Assembly: GCA_963576735.1 (NCBI GenBank)
Contig: CAUYWD010000304.1
Location: 52,001 to 116,000 of the forward strand
Direction of reading: 5' to 3'
DNA from: Bedellia somnulentella
Lineage: Eukaryota > Arthropoda > Insecta > Lepidoptera > Bedelliidae
Length of the DNA: 64,000 nucleotides
The notes beneath the pieces were generated by a model, which worked only from the letters and a program-made list of their open reading frames with translations, was not told the origin of the DNA and searched no databases. Of this stretch, positions 36,078 to 45,976 are shown piece after piece (the stretch's first letter is position 1; each line of letters starts with the position of its first letter). The position numbers and the translations under genes are program-made.

Positions 36078-39000
36078 TGGCCATAAAGTTCCTCCAAGCG
36101 AACCTCAACCACTGTGCAACTGCTCAGGATTTGTTTTTCCAAAGCACAGCACAGTGGTTGATTCAAGTGGGATTAATCTCGGAGCCGTACTTTGTCCCCG
36201 CGGGGGTGAATTGGGTGTCGGACCTAAATGGCGTGGCGGCAATCACAGTCAGCCGGTCATCAGGGCTGCTGCTGGAGGAAGTATCTCGCGGCAGAGGTTT
36301 CGTTGCGGCTCGGATAGGGGAGATAGTAGTCATCTCGATTTACTTCTCCCCCAACGATTCCTTTGCCAATTTGGAGATCTTTCTACAAGAACTGGAAGCA
36401 GCAGTCCTGCAACGTCGCCCTCGCCAAGTATTGGTTGCTGGAGACTTCAACGCCAAATCGGTGGTCTGGGGTTCTCCAGCGACAGAGCGCTTCGGCGAGG
36501 CAGTGGTGGAGTGGGCGACGACCACGGGTTTGGCCGTGGCCAACAGAGGTTCGACACCCACATGTGTTAGGCATAACGGGAGTTCGATCGTAGATTTGAC
36601 CTTCGCAACTCCCGGTCTCTGGGCCCTGATCGAGGGCTGGAGGGTTATCACGGACGTGGAGTCGTACTCGGACCATCGGTACATCCGGTTCGAGATCTCC
36701 ACGTCCCAGCCGGCCACCTTACCGGGTGGACCGACGGCAAATGGGGGACCTAGGTGGGCCCTCACCAGGCTGGACAAAGAAATGATGGTGGAAGCATCTA
36801 TCGTCCAGTCCTGGATGTCACCGCCGCCCGGTGCGGCTATCGACATCAATGCCGAGGTGAGCTGGTTTCGTGATGCCCTCACAGAGATATGCGATGCATC
36901 GATGCCCCGCCAGGGACCGATGGCTCCGAGACGCCAAGTGCACTGGTGGAGCGCCGAAATTGCTCAATTGCGATTAGCAAGTATGACGGCGCGCCGCCGG
37001 TGCAAAAGGAATCGAAGGAGGAGGATCCGGGACGAGGCGGAACAGCTTCGCCGCGTGGAAATATTCCGCGAGGCAAAGAAGGCCCTGAAGATAGCGATAA
37101 TCAGGGCCAAAGAAGCCTCGCGAAGGGAGTTACAGGAGGCTCTAGATAACGATCCATGGGGGCGCGCCTACAGAATGGCTAGACAAAGGCTCCGACCATG
37201 GGCGCCCCCACTTACGACGAGCCTCCAGATCCACGTGGTGGAAAACGTGGTTTCGACCTTGTTCCCGGACAGGGGGGCGCATCAGCCCCCCGTAATGGCT
37301 CTTGAGCGGCAGCGTTCGGCGGACGAACATCTCGTCCCCGAAGTGACCGAACCGGAGTTGGCGGTGGCCATAGAGCGCCTGAAGAAAAAGAAGACAGCCC
37401 CGGGACTGGATGGAATTCCGGGGCAGGCGTGGGTAGTGGCGCTCAAACCGTTCCTGGAGGAGAGGTTTCGGGGCCTGTTCTCCACGTGCCTGGAACAAGG
37501 TGTGTTTCCAGAGCCGTGGAAGACGGGTAAACTCGTGCTTCTGCGAAAGGACGGGCGCCCCGCTGACTCCACAGAACCCTCAGCTTTCCGGCCGATAGTC
37601 CTGCTCGACGAGGCGGGCAAACTTTTGGAAAGGGTGATCTCTGCCCGAATCGTCGAGCATCTAGAGGGAGCTGGTCCGAACCTCTCGGACCAGCAGTTCG
37701 GTTTCAGGCGCTGTCGCTCGACAATTCATGCAGTTCTGCGGGTCCGCTCAATAGCGGACGAGGCGGTCTCCCAGGGCGAGGTGGTGTTGGCGGTATCACT
37801 CGATATCAAGAACGCATTCAACACCATCCCCTGGTCCTGTATAGCGGAGGCACTGAAATTTCACGAAGTGCCTCCGTACTTGAGGAGGATTCTCGGGTCG
37901 TACCTCTCGGACCGGTTCATCACGTATCCGCTTCGGGAGGGTTGGGGTCGCCGCGAAATGTCTTGCGGTGTTCCACAGGGCTCTGTCTTGGGCCCGCTCC
38001 TGTGGAACATCGGCTACGATTGGGTCCTGCGCGGCGCCAACCTCTGGGGTGTCCAACTCACCTGCTATGCAGACGACACCCTAGTGACGGCCCGAGGAAA
38101 GACGTACAGAGAGGCCGCCATCCGCGGAACTGCGGGTGTGGCGCACGTGGTGCGCCGTATTAAGTCGCTGGGTCTAGAAGTGGCCCTGAACAAATCCGAG
38201 GCCTTGTGGTTCCATGGGCCTCGGAATCGTCCGCCGGTAGGGGAATCCGCCATCGTCGTGGGTGGCGAGAGGATTGCCGTCGAGTCCACGTTAAAATACC
38301 TGGGGTTAACACTCGACGGCCGTTGGACTTTCCGCGCTCACTTCGAGCGTCTGGGGCCCCGGTTGATGGTTGCGGCAGCTGCACTCAGCAGACTCCTGCC
38401 CAACCTTGGGGGCCCTGGGAGCGCGTGCAGGCAGCTGTACATGGGGGTCGTACGGTCTATGGCCATGTACGGCTCCCCAGTGTGGGCTGACGCCCTGAAG
38501 GGGTCGAATGCGGCGCTTCTTCATGCGCCGCAACGGCTCATGGCTGTAAGGGCGTCAAGGGGATACCGCACGGTATCCCGAGAGGCTGCCTGCCTAATGG
38601 CGGGTTCAAAGCCGTGGGAGTTGGACGCACAAGTTCTCGCGTCAACTTTCCACTGGCGAGAAGAACGGCGGACACAGGGCCACTGGCCCACGGATCGGGA
38701 AACAGCGGCCTATAAACAGCAAGTAGAGGCCGCTGCCCTCGAGGCATGGGCGCTTCGGCTAGGTCAGCCAAGCGCGGGGCACAAGACGGTGGAGGCAATT
38801 CTCCCCGTCCTCACGCAGTGGTTGCAGCGGGAGCACGGATCTCTGAGCTTCCGGCTGACACAGGTCCTTTCCGGGCATGGTTGCTTCGGGAAGTACCTGT
38901 GGCGGCTGGGCAAGGAGGAGGCTGCCCGTTGCCACCACTGCCTGAACTGCCCCGAAGATACGGCGCAGCACACCTTAGAGGTGTGCCCAGCGTGGGACGT

Positions 39001-39208
39001 GCCGAGGGCGGAACTCCGGGCGGTCATCGGCCCGGATCTCTCTCTGCCAGCCGTAGTCGCGGCTATGGTGGAGAGTCCCGATGCGTGGGCTGCGGTGGCC
39101 TCCTTTTGCGAACAAGTCATCAATGCAAAGGAGGCCGCCGAACGAGAAAGGGAGCTGGCGGACCCAACTAGAAGGGGACGTCGTCGCCGCGGTGTCAGGA
39201 ACCACTGA
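36077..39208 (+). CDS. C7 ORF2: endonuclease/reverse transcriptase, 1043 aa
   Basis: The start overlaps the ORF1 stop (TAATG). The first 30 or so codons follow C10, including QSTAQWLIQVG in place of QSMAEWLI. The rest follows C6 and C8, so a mosaic point lies in the endonuclease coding region. An 11-bp stem AACCACTGTGC/GCACAGTGGTT (36107-36117/36149-36159) lies near the start. EN catalytic motifs and YADD (664-667) are intact, as is the C-terminal Cys/His motif. No stops are seen. Confidence 0.97.
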   Translation: MAIKFLQANLNHCATAQDLFFQSTAQWLIQVGLISEPYFVPAGVNWVSDLNGVAAITVSRSSGLLLEEVSRGRGFVAARIGEIVVISIYFSPNDSFANLEIFLQELEAAVLQRRPRQVLVAGDFNAKSVVWGSPATERFGEAVVEWATTTGLAVANRGSTPTCVRHNGSSIVDLTFATPGLWALIEGWRVITDVESYSDHRYIRFEISTSQPATLPGGPTANGGPRWALTRLDKEMMVEASIVQSWMSPPPGAAIDINAEVSWFRDALTEICDASMPRQGPMAPRRQVHWWSAEIAQLRLASMTARRRCKRNRRRRIRDEAEQLRRVEIFREAKKALKIAIIRAKEASRRELQEALDNDPWGRAYRMARQRLRPWAPPLTTSLQIHVVENVVSTLFPDRGAHQPPVMALERQRSADEHLVPEVTEPELAVAIERLKKKKTAPGLDGIPGQAWVVALKPFLEERFRGLFSTCLEQGVFPEPWKTGKLVLLRKDGRPADSTEPSAFRPIVLLDEAGKLLERVISARIVEHLEGAGPNLSDQQFGFRRCRSTIHAVLRVRSIADEAVSQGEVVLAVSLDIKNAFNTIPWSCIAEALKFHEVPPYLRRILGSYLSDRFITYPLREGWGRREMSCGVPQGSVLGPLLWNIGYDWVLRGANLWGVQLTCYADDTLVTARGKTYREAAIRGTAGVAHVVRRIKSLGLEVALNKSEALWFHGPRNRPPVGESAIVVGGERIAVESTLKYLGLTLDGRWTFRAHFERLGPRLMVAAAALSRLLPNLGGPGSACRQLYMGVVRSMAMYGSPVWADALKGSNAALLHAPQRLMAVRASRGYRTVSREAACLMAGSKPWELDAQVLASTFHWREERRTQGHWPTDRETAAYKQQVEAAALEAWALRLGQPSAGHKTVEAILPVLTQWLQREHGSLSFRLTQVLSGHGCFGKYLWRLGKEEAARCHHCLNCPEDTAQHTLEVCPAWDVPRAELRAVIGPDLSLPAVVAAMVESPDAWAAVASFCEQVINAKEAAERERELADPTRRGRRRRGVRNH

Positions 39209-39508
39209 CGCCGCGGCCATTGGTAGGGTCTTCTAAGACCACGGAGCCCCCATATGGCGTGCGACGCTGAAAGTGGGGCTCCACGGCAGGAGGCGCGCAA
39301 AGGGGGGGCTATTTGCGCGCTAGCCACCCTGCCAAGAAGGACGGACGCTCAAGTGGTTCTGAGCGTCCGTTACTATGTGTGGGTAATAGGGGGGTTCTGC
39401 TCCCCCTCTGTAGGAATGCCGTGAGGCAAAGGTGCGAGGGGTCCGTGGTAAATTACCTTCGGTAACAGAGGCCAGGGACCCCGACCATTGTGCACCGAGA
39501 AGGACCAC

Positions 39509-39590
39509 CGTGGGGTTTTAGTCAGTAAGAGTCTGACATATCCCCGTCGCTCCCCCCAGCGGCGGGGAATCCATGAGGATTTCCCCACGT
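39509..39590 (+). other. C7 3'-terminal RNA structure
   Basis: As C6, with loop TAAGAGT in the GTCAG/CTGAC hairpin. Confidence 0.73.
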
Positions 39591-39611
39591 AAAAAAAAAA
39601 AAAAAAAAAAA

Positions 39612-39630
39612 GGTTAGGTTAGGTTAGGTT
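39612..39630 (+). repeat. Telomeric spacer C7/C8, 19 nt
   Basis: Three GGTTA units followed by GGTT. Confidence 0.97.
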
Positions 39631-39638
39631 CCCCCACA

Positions 39639-39718
39639 CCCCCACACGGTGCAGCCTTGTCGTGGCGTGGGGGCTCAGTAGCCTCGGGTAATCCAGTCCG
39701 GGGTGAAGCTAATGTACC
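39639..39718 (+). ncRNA. C8 HDV-like ribozyme fold
   Basis: P2 is GGTGCA/TGTACC, keeping pairing with one G-U; P4 has the G-U variant; the joining segment is GCTAA. The duplicated 8 nt lie upstream of the predicted cut. Confidence 0.78.
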
Positions 39719-40174
39719 AAGAGTCCGCTTCTCTCCTCTGCTTCCAGAGCGAGCAGTAAGCGGACGGGAAGTCGTGGCACATTCCGATGTGCACGGCTTA
39801 GCCCCAGCGTTTGTCCATATTGGGCGGCTGGGGCGGGTGTTAGAACCTGGCATCTGTGTCGCAACGGTCGGCCAGGTTCTGTCTTGTCGTTGATTCGGTC
39901 CCAGCGACTGTCCATATTGGGCGGCTGGTGATGGAGGGGCGGCAGTGTCTTCATGATACTGCCGGCCAACCCGTAAGCCTACTCCGGTGGGAACGGGGGT
40001 TCAGGCCACTGAGGTCTGGGCTGCGAGGAAGAAAACCTCTATAAAAAATTACCCCAATCCCAAGGTCGGCGTGCCGAGGGGATGAGTGTCTGGAGGGGGT
40101 CCAGTGCCTAGCGTCAGGGGAAGTGGTGAAAGCTCGATGGTAGGCCGAGGATAAAATTGCCTACCACAATATGA

Positions 40175-42310
40175 ATGATGTGTGATAATAGAAAGTTATT
40201 ACCCCAGGAGGGTACCGTCGGCTCAGCCGGTGGAGAATCCCTCCCTACATCTTTTGATGTAGGCCGTCCCTTGTATTCTGGGGGGGACAACACCCATCTT
40301 TTGAAAACTAACGACACATGCGAACGATTATCGGACTCCGATTTTACCGACGGTGATATGAGTGTAAGCTCACGTATGACTGTTGATGATGAAAGCAGTC
40401 TGTGGGACCTTCACAGAAAACGGCGTGCTGGTAGTGGCTTAAGCGCCTCAGACTCAGACGGGAGTGCAGAGGTTACCTCGAAACCAAAAGCAACTTCGAA
40501 AAGAGGGCGTGGTAGACCACCAACCACAGGCCAATTTATTGGCATCGGAAGAGCTCGGCAAGAAGCTGCTGAAGCTCGGCAAAAAGCAGCAGCAGCAGCA
40601 GTTGCAGCTACGAAGGAAGATTTCATGCTGAAACATTCAGATGATATTCTGCAACGAATGGAACGGTACAACCTGCTGCAGGAGAAAAAGCGTGCGCAGG
40701 TAGAGGACATTCCCATTCTCACTTCGGAAATGACGGCTAACGATTTATTTAACAACGTTCAGGAGCACTTATCCGTTATCCTGAATGTGGCAAATAAATC
40801 CAAGGCACTAAAGGGTCCATTTGTTAAAGCCCTTAAAAATGCATATACTTCTATTAAGGAGTCGTCGGAGGCATTGTCGGAGCGTACTTCTTCAACCGAA
40901 ACGATGAAGCTCCAGACCGAGAATAGTCGTTTAAAAAAGGAACTCCAACTGATGAAAATCAGCTATGATGGCCTCCACCAAGAGCATATAGCTTTTAAAA
41001 AAGAGCTGGAAGGCATTCGGGCTGAAATAAGACAGGGTGGCTCTACCGCAGAAATAAACCAAACCCTAGCGCAAACAATCATGGTCCAGGTGGGGACCAT
41101 GGTCAATGCACGTTTAGAGGCTCTAGAAGGAAGGCTCTTGCCGGAGAAACGGTTAAGGCCTCCATTAGCAGCGGATAAAACTGCAAAGACCATTTCCACT
41201 TCTTCTCAGAGTGCCAATACCAACAATGTCTCTGAGAAAAAAGAGAAAGGTAAAGGAAAGGGTAAGGGGAAAAAGAGCTTAGGTTCAGTGCCAACTCCAA
41301 GTTCACAACCACCTCATGTGCCACAGCCAATACCTAGCACTTGTGAAGCTCCAGTGTCTGAGATAGATACTTGGGCGACAGTCGTACGCAAAGGCTCCAA
41401 TAAAAAGAAGGCAAACAAAACGAGCAGTCAAAACCAGACACCTAAGGAAAAAACGGTTAAGGCAGCGTCGAAAAAACTAAAGGTGCCGAAATCTGCTGCG
41501 GTCATTGTGAGTCTAAGTGAGGAAGCCCTACAGCGTGGTCACACATACCGGGAGATAATGGGGGACGCAAAACAAAAACTAAACCTGCCTTGTTTAGGTT
41601 TGGGACCTGTACGAATGAGATCTGCTTTAACTGGGGCTCGAATGATAGAAGTCTCGGGAGAACAAGCTTCAGTCAAAGCTAACGCTCTAGCCGAAAAGCT
41701 CAGAGAGATCATGCCTTCGGAAATAGTTAAAATTTCAAGGCCGGTGAAAACTGAATCAGTTCGGCTTATTGGCTTGGACGATTCAGTGACGCCTGTGGAG
41801 TTACAGGAAAATATAGCCCGATATGGAGATTGTTCCCGAGATGATGTTAAAGTTGGAAGGATCTTGGAGGGTTTCCGGGGTCAATCCACTGTTGTCATAA
41901 CATGTCCTTTGGTAGCAGTGAAGAAGCTCCTCGAATCCAAAACCCTGGAAATTGGATGGAGCACAGTCCGAGTGCAGCATCTCCCTCGTAGAGATCTGCG
42001 TTGCTTTAAATGTTTGAAGACGGGACACGTGCGAGCACAGTGTCAAACTGAAGTGGACCGCAGCGACCTTTGTTATCGCTGCGGTTCACCCGGTCATAAG
42101 AGGGAATCTTGCTCTGACCGCCCTTGTTGTCCAATCTGCAAGGCAGACAACAAGCCTCACTATCATTCGGTCGGGGCCAAATCTTGTGTGGCGAACATAA
42201 AAACCCGATCTCAAATAAGACGAGGAGGTATAAGTAATGAAGGCTCTACTTTAAATAAGGCTGTTCGTCCTATGCAAGGACCTGGGGAGGAACCAATGGC
42301 CATAAACTGA
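40175..42310 (+). CDS. C8 ORF1: RNA-binding protein, 711 aa
   Basis: The start at 40175 (MMCDNRK) is preceded by an overlapping 4-codon upstream frame from ATG 40171, as in C4. The type B N terminus is shared with C4. AT-hook-like RGRGRPP is at 110-116. A (GCA)n run near 40585-40600 adds an alanine-rich stretch (about residues 138-145) not seen in the other copies. Coiled coil, GKGKGKGKKS tract, TWATVVRKGSNKKK, mid-domain and zinc knuckles at 610-671 follow. It ends GEEPMAIN, TGA, then two bases and the ORF2 ATG (TGAAAATG). It is intact. Confidence 0.93.
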   Translation: MMCDNRKLLPQEGTVGSAGGESLPTSFDVGRPLYSGGDNTHLLKTNDTCERLSDSDFTDGDMSVSSRMTVDDESSLWDLHRKRRAGSGLSASDSDGSAEVTSKPKATSKRGRGRPPTTGQFIGIGRARQEAAEARQKAAAAAVAATKEDFMLKHSDDILQRMERYNLLQEKKRAQVEDIPILTSEMTANDLFNNVQEHLSVILNVANKSKALKGPFVKALKNAYTSIKESSEALSERTSSTETMKLQTENSRLKKELQLMKISYDGLHQEHIAFKKELEGIRAEIRQGGSTAEINQTLAQTIMVQVGTMVNARLEALEGRLLPEKRLRPPLAADKTAKTISTSSQSANTNNVSEKKEKGKGKGKGKKSLGSVPTPSSQPPHVPQPIPSTCEAPVSEIDTWATVVRKGSNKKKANKTSSQNQTPKEKTVKAASKKLKVPKSAAVIVSLSEEALQRGHTYREIMGDAKQKLNLPCLGLGPVRMRSALTGARMIEVSGEQASVKANALAEKLREIMPSEIVKISRPVKTESVRLIGLDDSVTPVELQENIARYGDCSRDDVKVGRILEGFRGQSTVVITCPLVAVKKLLESKTLEIGWSTVRVQHLPRRDLRCFKCLKTGHVRAQCQTEVDRSDLCYRCGSPGHKRESCSDRPCCPICKADNKPHYHSVGAKSCVANIKTRSQIRRGGISNEGSTLNKAVRPMQGPGEEPMAIN
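40207..40288 (+). other. C8 three-hairpin block in the first ORF1 codons, alternative sequence
   Basis: As C4, with one change (GCCGGTGG for GCCGGCGG) that turns a C-G pair into G-U. Confidence 0.72.
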
Positions 42311-42312
42311 AA

Positions 42313-45300
42313 ATGGCTAAAAAATTTCTCCAGATAAATCTAAACCACTGCGCCACTGCTCAGGATCTATTTTTCCAAAGCATGGCGGAGTGGTTTATAC
42401 AGGTGGCAGTTGTTTCGGAGCCATACTTTGTCCCAACAGGGGTGAATTGGGTGTCGGACCTAAATGGCGTAGCGGCAATTACTGTCAGCCAGTCATCGGG
42501 GCTGCTGCTAGAAGAAGTAATACGGGGTAGAGGTCTCGTTTCGGCGCGAGTTGGGGAGATAGTGATTATTTCTATTTACTTCTCCCCCAACGATTCGTTA
42601 GCCGACTACGAGATATTCCTTCAGGAGCTAGAAGCAGCAGTCCTGCAACGTCGCCCTCGTCAAGTATTGGTCGCTGGGGACTTCAACGCCAAATCGGTGC
42701 TGTGGGGTTCTCCAGCGACAGAGCGCTTCGGTGAGGCAGTGATGGAGTGGGCGACGACCACGGGATTGGCCGTGGCCAACAGAGGTTCGACACCTACATG
42801 TGTTAGGCATAACGGGAGTTCGATTGTCGATTTGACCTTCGCAACTCCCGGTCTCTGGGCCCTGATCAAGGGCTGGAGGGTTGTTACGGACGTGGAGTCG
42901 TACTCGGACCACCGGTATATCCGGTTCGAGATCTCCACGTCCCAACCAGCCACCTTACCGGGTGGACCGACGGCAAATGGGGGACCTAGGTGGGCCCTCA
43001 CCAGGCTGGACAAGGAAATGATGGTGGAAGCATCCATCGTCCAGTCCTGGATGTCACCGCCGCCCGGTGCGGCTGTCGACATCAATGCCGAGGTGAGCTG
43101 GTTTCGTGATGCCCTCACAGAGATATGCGACGCATCGATGCCCCGCCAGGGACCGATGGCTCCGAGACGCCAAGTGCACTGGTGGAGCGCCGAAATTGCT
43201 CAATTGCGATTAGCAAGTATGACGGCGCGCCGCCGGTGCAAAAGAAATCGCAGGAGGAGGATCCGGGACGACGCAGAACAGCTTCGCCGCGTGGAAATAT
43301 TCCGCGAGGCAAAGCAGGCCCTGAAGATAGCGATAATCAGGGCCAAAGAAGCCTCGCGGAAGGAGCTACTGGAGGCTCTGGATAACGATCCATGGGGGCG
43401 CGCCTACAGAATGGCTAGGCAAAGGCTTCGACCATGGGCGCCCCCACTTACAACGAGTCTCCAGGTCCACGTGGTGGAAAACGTGGTTTCGAAATTGTTC
43501 CCGGACAGGGGGGCGCATCAGCCCCCCGTAATGGCTCTTGAGCGACAGCGTTCGGTGGACGAACATCTCGTCCCCGAAGTGACCGAACCGGAGTTGGCGG
43601 TGGCCATAGAGCGCCTGAAAAAGAAGAAGACAGCCCCGGGACTAGACGGGATCCCGGGGCAGGCGTGGGTAGTGGCGCTCAAACCGTTCCTGGAGGAGAG
43701 GTTTCGGGGCCTGTTCTCCACGTGCCTGGAACAAGGTGTTTTTCCAGAGCCGTGGAAGACGGGTAAACTCGTGCTTCTACGAAAGGACGGGCGCCCCGCT
43801 GACTCCATAGAACCCTCGGCTTTTCGCCCTATAGTCTTGCTCGACGAGGCGGGCAAACTTTTGGAGAGGGTGATCTCTGCTCGAATCGTCGAGCACCTAG
43901 AGGGAGCTGGTCCGAACCTCTCGGACCAGCAGTTCGGTTTCAGGCGCTGTCGCTCGACAGTACATGCAGTTCTGCGGGTCCGCTCAATAGCGGACGAGGC
44001 GGTCTCCCAGGGCGAGGTGGTGTTGGCGGTATCGCTGGACATAAAAAACGCATTCAACACCATGCCCTGGTCCTGTATAGCGGAGGCACTGAAATTTCAC
44101 GAAGTGCCTCCGTACTTGAGGAGGATCCTCGGGTCGTACCTCTCGGATCGGTTCATTACGTACCCGCTTCGAGAGGGTTGGGGTCGCCGCGAAATGACAT
44201 GCGGTGTTCCACAGGGCTCAGTCTTGGGCCCGCTCCTGTGGAACATCGGTTACGACTGGGTCTTACGCGGCGCCAACCTCTGGGGTGTCCAACTCACCTG
44301 CTATGCAGACGACACCCTAGTGACGGCTCGAGGGAAAACGTACAGAGAGGCCGCCATCCGCGGAACTGCGGGTGTGGCGCACGTAGTGCGCCGTATTAGG
44401 TCGTTGGGCCTGGAAGTGGCCCTGAACAAATCCGAGGCCTTGTGGTTCCATGGTCCTCGGAATCGTCCGCCGGTAGGGGAATCCGCCATCGTCGTGGGTG
44501 GCGAGAGGATTGCCGTCGAGTCCACGTTAAAATACTTGGGGTTAACACTCGACGGCCGTTGGACTTTCCGCGCTCACTTCGAGCGTCTGGGGCCCCGGTT
44601 GATGGTTGCGGCAGCTGCACTTAGCAGACTCCTGCCGAACCTAGGGGGCCCTGGGAGCGCGTGCAGGCAGCTCTACATGGGGGTCGTACGGTCTATGGCC
44701 ATGTACGGCTCCCCAGTGTGGGCCGACGCCCTGAAGGGGTCGAACGCGGCGCTTCTCCATGCGCCGCAACGGCTTATGGCTGTCAGGGCGTCAAGGGGAT
44801 ACCGCACGGTATCCCGAGAGGCTGCCTGCCTAATGGCGGGTTCAAAGCCGTGGGAGTTGGACGCACAAGTTCTCGCGTCAACTTTCCACTGGCGAGAAGA
44901 ACGGCGGACACAGGGCCACTGGCCCACGGATCGGGAAACAGCGGCCTATAAACAGGAAGTAGAGGCCGCTGCCCTCGAGGCATGGGCGCTTCGGCTAGGT
45001 CAGCCAAGCGCGGGGCACAAGACGGTGGAGGCCATTCTCCCCGTCTTCACGCAGTGGTTGCAGCGAGAGCACGGATCTCTAAGCTTCCGGCTGACACAGG
45101 TCCTTTCCGGGCATGGTTGCTTTGGGAAGTACCTGTGGCGGCTGGGCAAGGAGGAGGCTGCTCGTTGCCACCACTGCCTGAACTGCCCCGAAGATACGGC
45201 GCAGCACACCTTAGAGGTGTGCCCAGCGTGGGACGTGCCAAGGGCGGAACTCCGGGCGGTCATCGGCCCGGATCTCTCTCTGCCAGCCGTAGTCGCGGCT

Positions 45301-45444
45301 ATGGTGGAGAGACCCGATGCGTGGGCTGCGGCGGCCTCCTTTTGCGAACAAGTCATCAATGCAAAGGAGGTCGCCGAACGTGAGAGGGAGGTGGCGGACC
45401 CTGTTAGAAGGGGCCGTCGTCGCCGCGGCGCCAGGAATCACTGA
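42313..45444 (+). CDS. C8 ORF2: endonuclease/reverse transcriptase, 1043 aa
   Basis: The ATG at 42313 begins MAKKFLQINLNHC. All endonuclease motifs are present; GDFNAKS is followed by VLWGSP. YADD is at 664-667 (bases 44302-44313). The C terminus differs from most copies: the segment before the tail reads CEQVINAKEVAERE, and C7 is similar, so a C7-C8 relationship continues to the end. The Cys/His motif is intact. There are no lesions. Confidence 0.97.
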   Translation: MAKKFLQINLNHCATAQDLFFQSMAEWFIQVAVVSEPYFVPTGVNWVSDLNGVAAITVSQSSGLLLEEVIRGRGLVSARVGEIVIISIYFSPNDSLADYEIFLQELEAAVLQRRPRQVLVAGDFNAKSVLWGSPATERFGEAVMEWATTTGLAVANRGSTPTCVRHNGSSIVDLTFATPGLWALIKGWRVVTDVESYSDHRYIRFEISTSQPATLPGGPTANGGPRWALTRLDKEMMVEASIVQSWMSPPPGAAVDINAEVSWFRDALTEICDASMPRQGPMAPRRQVHWWSAEIAQLRLASMTARRRCKRNRRRRIRDDAEQLRRVEIFREAKQALKIAIIRAKEASRKELLEALDNDPWGRAYRMARQRLRPWAPPLTTSLQVHVVENVVSKLFPDRGAHQPPVMALERQRSVDEHLVPEVTEPELAVAIERLKKKKTAPGLDGIPGQAWVVALKPFLEERFRGLFSTCLEQGVFPEPWKTGKLVLLRKDGRPADSIEPSAFRPIVLLDEAGKLLERVISARIVEHLEGAGPNLSDQQFGFRRCRSTVHAVLRVRSIADEAVSQGEVVLAVSLDIKNAFNTMPWSCIAEALKFHEVPPYLRRILGSYLSDRFITYPLREGWGRREMTCGVPQGSVLGPLLWNIGYDWVLRGANLWGVQLTCYADDTLVTARGKTYREAAIRGTAGVAHVVRRIRSLGLEVALNKSEALWFHGPRNRPPVGESAIVVGGERIAVESTLKYLGLTLDGRWTFRAHFERLGPRLMVAAAALSRLLPNLGGPGSACRQLYMGVVRSMAMYGSPVWADALKGSNAALLHAPQRLMAVRASRGYRTVSREAACLMAGSKPWELDAQVLASTFHWREERRTQGHWPTDRETAAYKQEVEAAALEAWALRLGQPSAGHKTVEAILPVFTQWLQREHGSLSFRLTQVLSGHGCFGKYLWRLGKEEAARCHHCLNCPEDTAQHTLEVCPAWDVPRAELRAVIGPDLSLPAVVAAMVERPDAWAAAASFCEQVINAKEVAEREREVADPVRRGRRRRGARNH

Positions 45445-45744
45445 CGCCGCGGCCATTGGTAGGGTCTTTTAAGACCACGGAGCCCCCATATGGCGTGCGA
45501 CGCTGAAAGTGGGGCTCCACGGCAGGAGGCGCGCAAAAGGGGGCTATTTGCGCGCTAGTCACCCTGCCAAGAAGGACGGACGCTTAAGTGGTTCTGAGCG
45601 TCCGTTACTAGCTGTTGGTAGTAGGGGGGTTCTGTTCCCCCCGAGGAAGGAATGCCGAGAGGCATAGGTGCGAGGGGTCCGTGGTAAATTACCTTCGGTG
45701 ACAGAGGCCAGGGACCCCAACCATCGTGCACCGAGAAGGACCAC

Positions 45745-45824
45745 CGTGGGGTTTTAGTCAGTAAGAGTCTGACATATCCCCGTCGCTCCCCCCAGCAGCG
45801 GGGAATCCATGAGGATTTCCCCAC

Positions 45825-45826
<2 letters not shown>
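45745..45826 (+). other. C8 3'-terminal RNA structure
   Basis: As C6/C7, but the distal stem 3' arm is AGCAGCGGGG, introducing a single C-A mismatch. Confidence 0.7.
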
Positions 45827-45892
<66 letters not shown>

Positions 45893-45894
<2 letters not shown>

Positions 45895-45896
45895 TT
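45893..45896 (+). repeat. Telomeric spacer C8/C9: GGTT only
   Basis: Less than one repeat unit separates the C8 poly(A) from the first base of C9, yet the phase is the same as at every other junction. Confidence 0.93.
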
Positions 45897-45976
45897 CCCC
45901 CACATGGTACAGCCTTGTCGTGGCGTGGGGGCTCAGTAGCCTCGGGCAATCCAGCCCGGGGTGAAGCTAATGTACC
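45897..45976 (+). ncRNA. C9 HDV-like ribozyme fold
   Basis: J1/2 is AT, P4 is fully paired, and the joining segment is GCTAA. Its 5' neighbour is only GGTT followed upstream by 66 A. Confidence 0.8.

Larger units (their letters stand above)
33527..39611 (+). mobile_element. C7: full-length retrotransposon copy, both ORFs intact
   Basis: The leader is 33527-33950 (424 nt, the shortest). It shares with C10 a small deletion (CCCAGCTACCC) relative to the other short leaders. ORF1 is type D (with C10); the 3' UTR (39209-39590) is type III. Poly(A) is 39591-39611 (21 A). Confidence 0.96.
39631..45892 (+). mobile_element. C8: full-length retrotransposon copy, both ORFs intact, 8-nt duplication at its 5' end
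   Basis: The leader is 39631-40174 (544 nt, long type). The first 8 nt (CCCCCACA, 39631-39638) are repeated directly, so the ribozyme fold starts at 39639. ORF1 is type B (with C4), ORF2 groups with C6/C7, and the 3' UTR (45445-45826) is type III. Poly(A) is 45827-45892 (66 A, the longest). Confidence 0.96.

Noticed and set aside
45841..45892. Phe- or Lys-rich peptides encoded across the poly(A) tracts
   Set aside because: These are artefacts of reading homopolymer runs.
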